In this document: one piece after another, positions 5,066-5,216 of the stretch
How positions within the stretch are numbered: the first letter of the stretch is position 1
How the letters are laid out: each line of letters opens with the position of its first letter
Source: Defluviitaleaceae bacterium
GTDB lineage: Bacteria > Bacillota > Clostridia > Lachnospirales > WRAX01
Assembly (NCBI GenBank): GCA_009784355.1
Contig: WRBU01000101.1
Coordinates: 1-5,216 of the forward strand
Reading direction: 5' to 3'
DNA: 5,216 nucleotides
Notes under the pieces: model-generated
Told to the model about the DNA's origin: nothing
What the model saw: only the letters and a program-made list of their open reading frames with translations
The model's database searches: none
Made by a program: the position numbers and the translations under genes

Positions 5066-5216
5066 ATGCTAGTTAAACCGCATGTTTTTGAGTTTTTAGA
5101 CAGCTATGGAAAATACGCAAATGGTGAAATTTTGCAAAACTTACAAAAGCAAGCATATGCGGAAAATTTGCCTATAATTTCACGCGAAGTGGCGGGATTT
5201 TTATCAATATTATTAA
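5066..5216 (+). CDS. TrmR/YrrM-like O-methyltransferase (N-terminal 50 residues, cut by window end)
   Basis: Only the first 50 codons are present. The stretch LQNLQKQAYAENLPIISREVAGFLSILL resembles the N-terminal helices of the class I SAM-dependent O-methyltransferase family that includes Bacillus YrrM/TrmR (LEAYAEEHHVPIMEK… as I recall). TrmR methylates 5-hydroxyuridine at the wobble position of certain tRNAs. The SAM-binding motif (E-I/V-GTAIGYS type) would lie past the window end, so the family call rests on a short segment and on context: this family often follows mltG in Clostridia. The ATG at 5066 has a GGGGA (5056-5060) five bases upstream. The ATG at 5061 hits a stop after two further codons, and the frame is closed by TAA at 5033. 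No convincing promoter is seen between the palindrome and the start. Confidence 0.72.
   Translation, partial: MLVKPHVFEFLDSYGKYANGEILQNLQKQAYAENLPIISREVAGFLSILL

Overview
The window looks like an ordinary chromosomal stretch of an AT-rich low-GC Gram-positive bacterium, most likely an anaerobic Clostridia member. Three things point there: the gene order mtaB–ireB–ruvX–DUF1292–rnj–mltG–trmR-like, the Firmicutes-type Shine-Dalgarno sites (GGAGGT, AAAGGAG, GAGGTGA), and protein sequences that read as Firmicutes family members. The genus cannot be told from the sequence. All recognisable genes lie on the + strand and every visible stop codon is TAA.

Layout. Positions 1-762 hold the C-terminal part of a MtaB-type tRNA methylthiotransferase, whose start is outside the window. 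A near-consensus sigma-A promoter (766-794) begins four bases after its stop and drives ireB (848-1114). ireB overlaps ruvX by one base (TAATG). The ruvX frame has no stop of its own and runs on through a DUF1292 (YrzB-type) domain to 1881. The DUF1292 part keeps a strong ribosome binding site and ATG of its own at 1570. After a 91-base gap with a two-tier stem-loop comes rnj (RNase J) at 1973-3652, with a TTG start. A terminator (3660-3684) follows. Then come four perfect hairpins, three of them abutting with no spacer (3703-3794). mltG (endolytic murein transglycosylase) occupies 3865-4950. A ~116-base nested palindrome (4934-5049) overlaps its last codons. The window ends in the first 50 codons of a TrmR/YrrM-like O-methyltransferase at 5066.

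How the genes fit together. Two themes are interleaved. One is RNA metabolism: tRNA A37 methylthiolation (MtaB), the RuvX/YqgF nuclease fold, RNase J, and probable tRNA wobble-uridine O-methylation (TrmR-like). The other is cell-wall control: IreB is the phospho-target of PASTA Ser/Thr kinases, and MltG cuts nascent glycan strands. These are housekeeping genes. I see no defence system, mobile gene, CRISPR array or RNA gene.

The points worth a second look are the in-frame RuvX–DUF1292 fusion with a preserved internal start, the two palindromic non-coding elements flanking mltG, the stem-loop before rnj, and a changed conserved motif in MltG. I did not find a convincing undescribed biological system.
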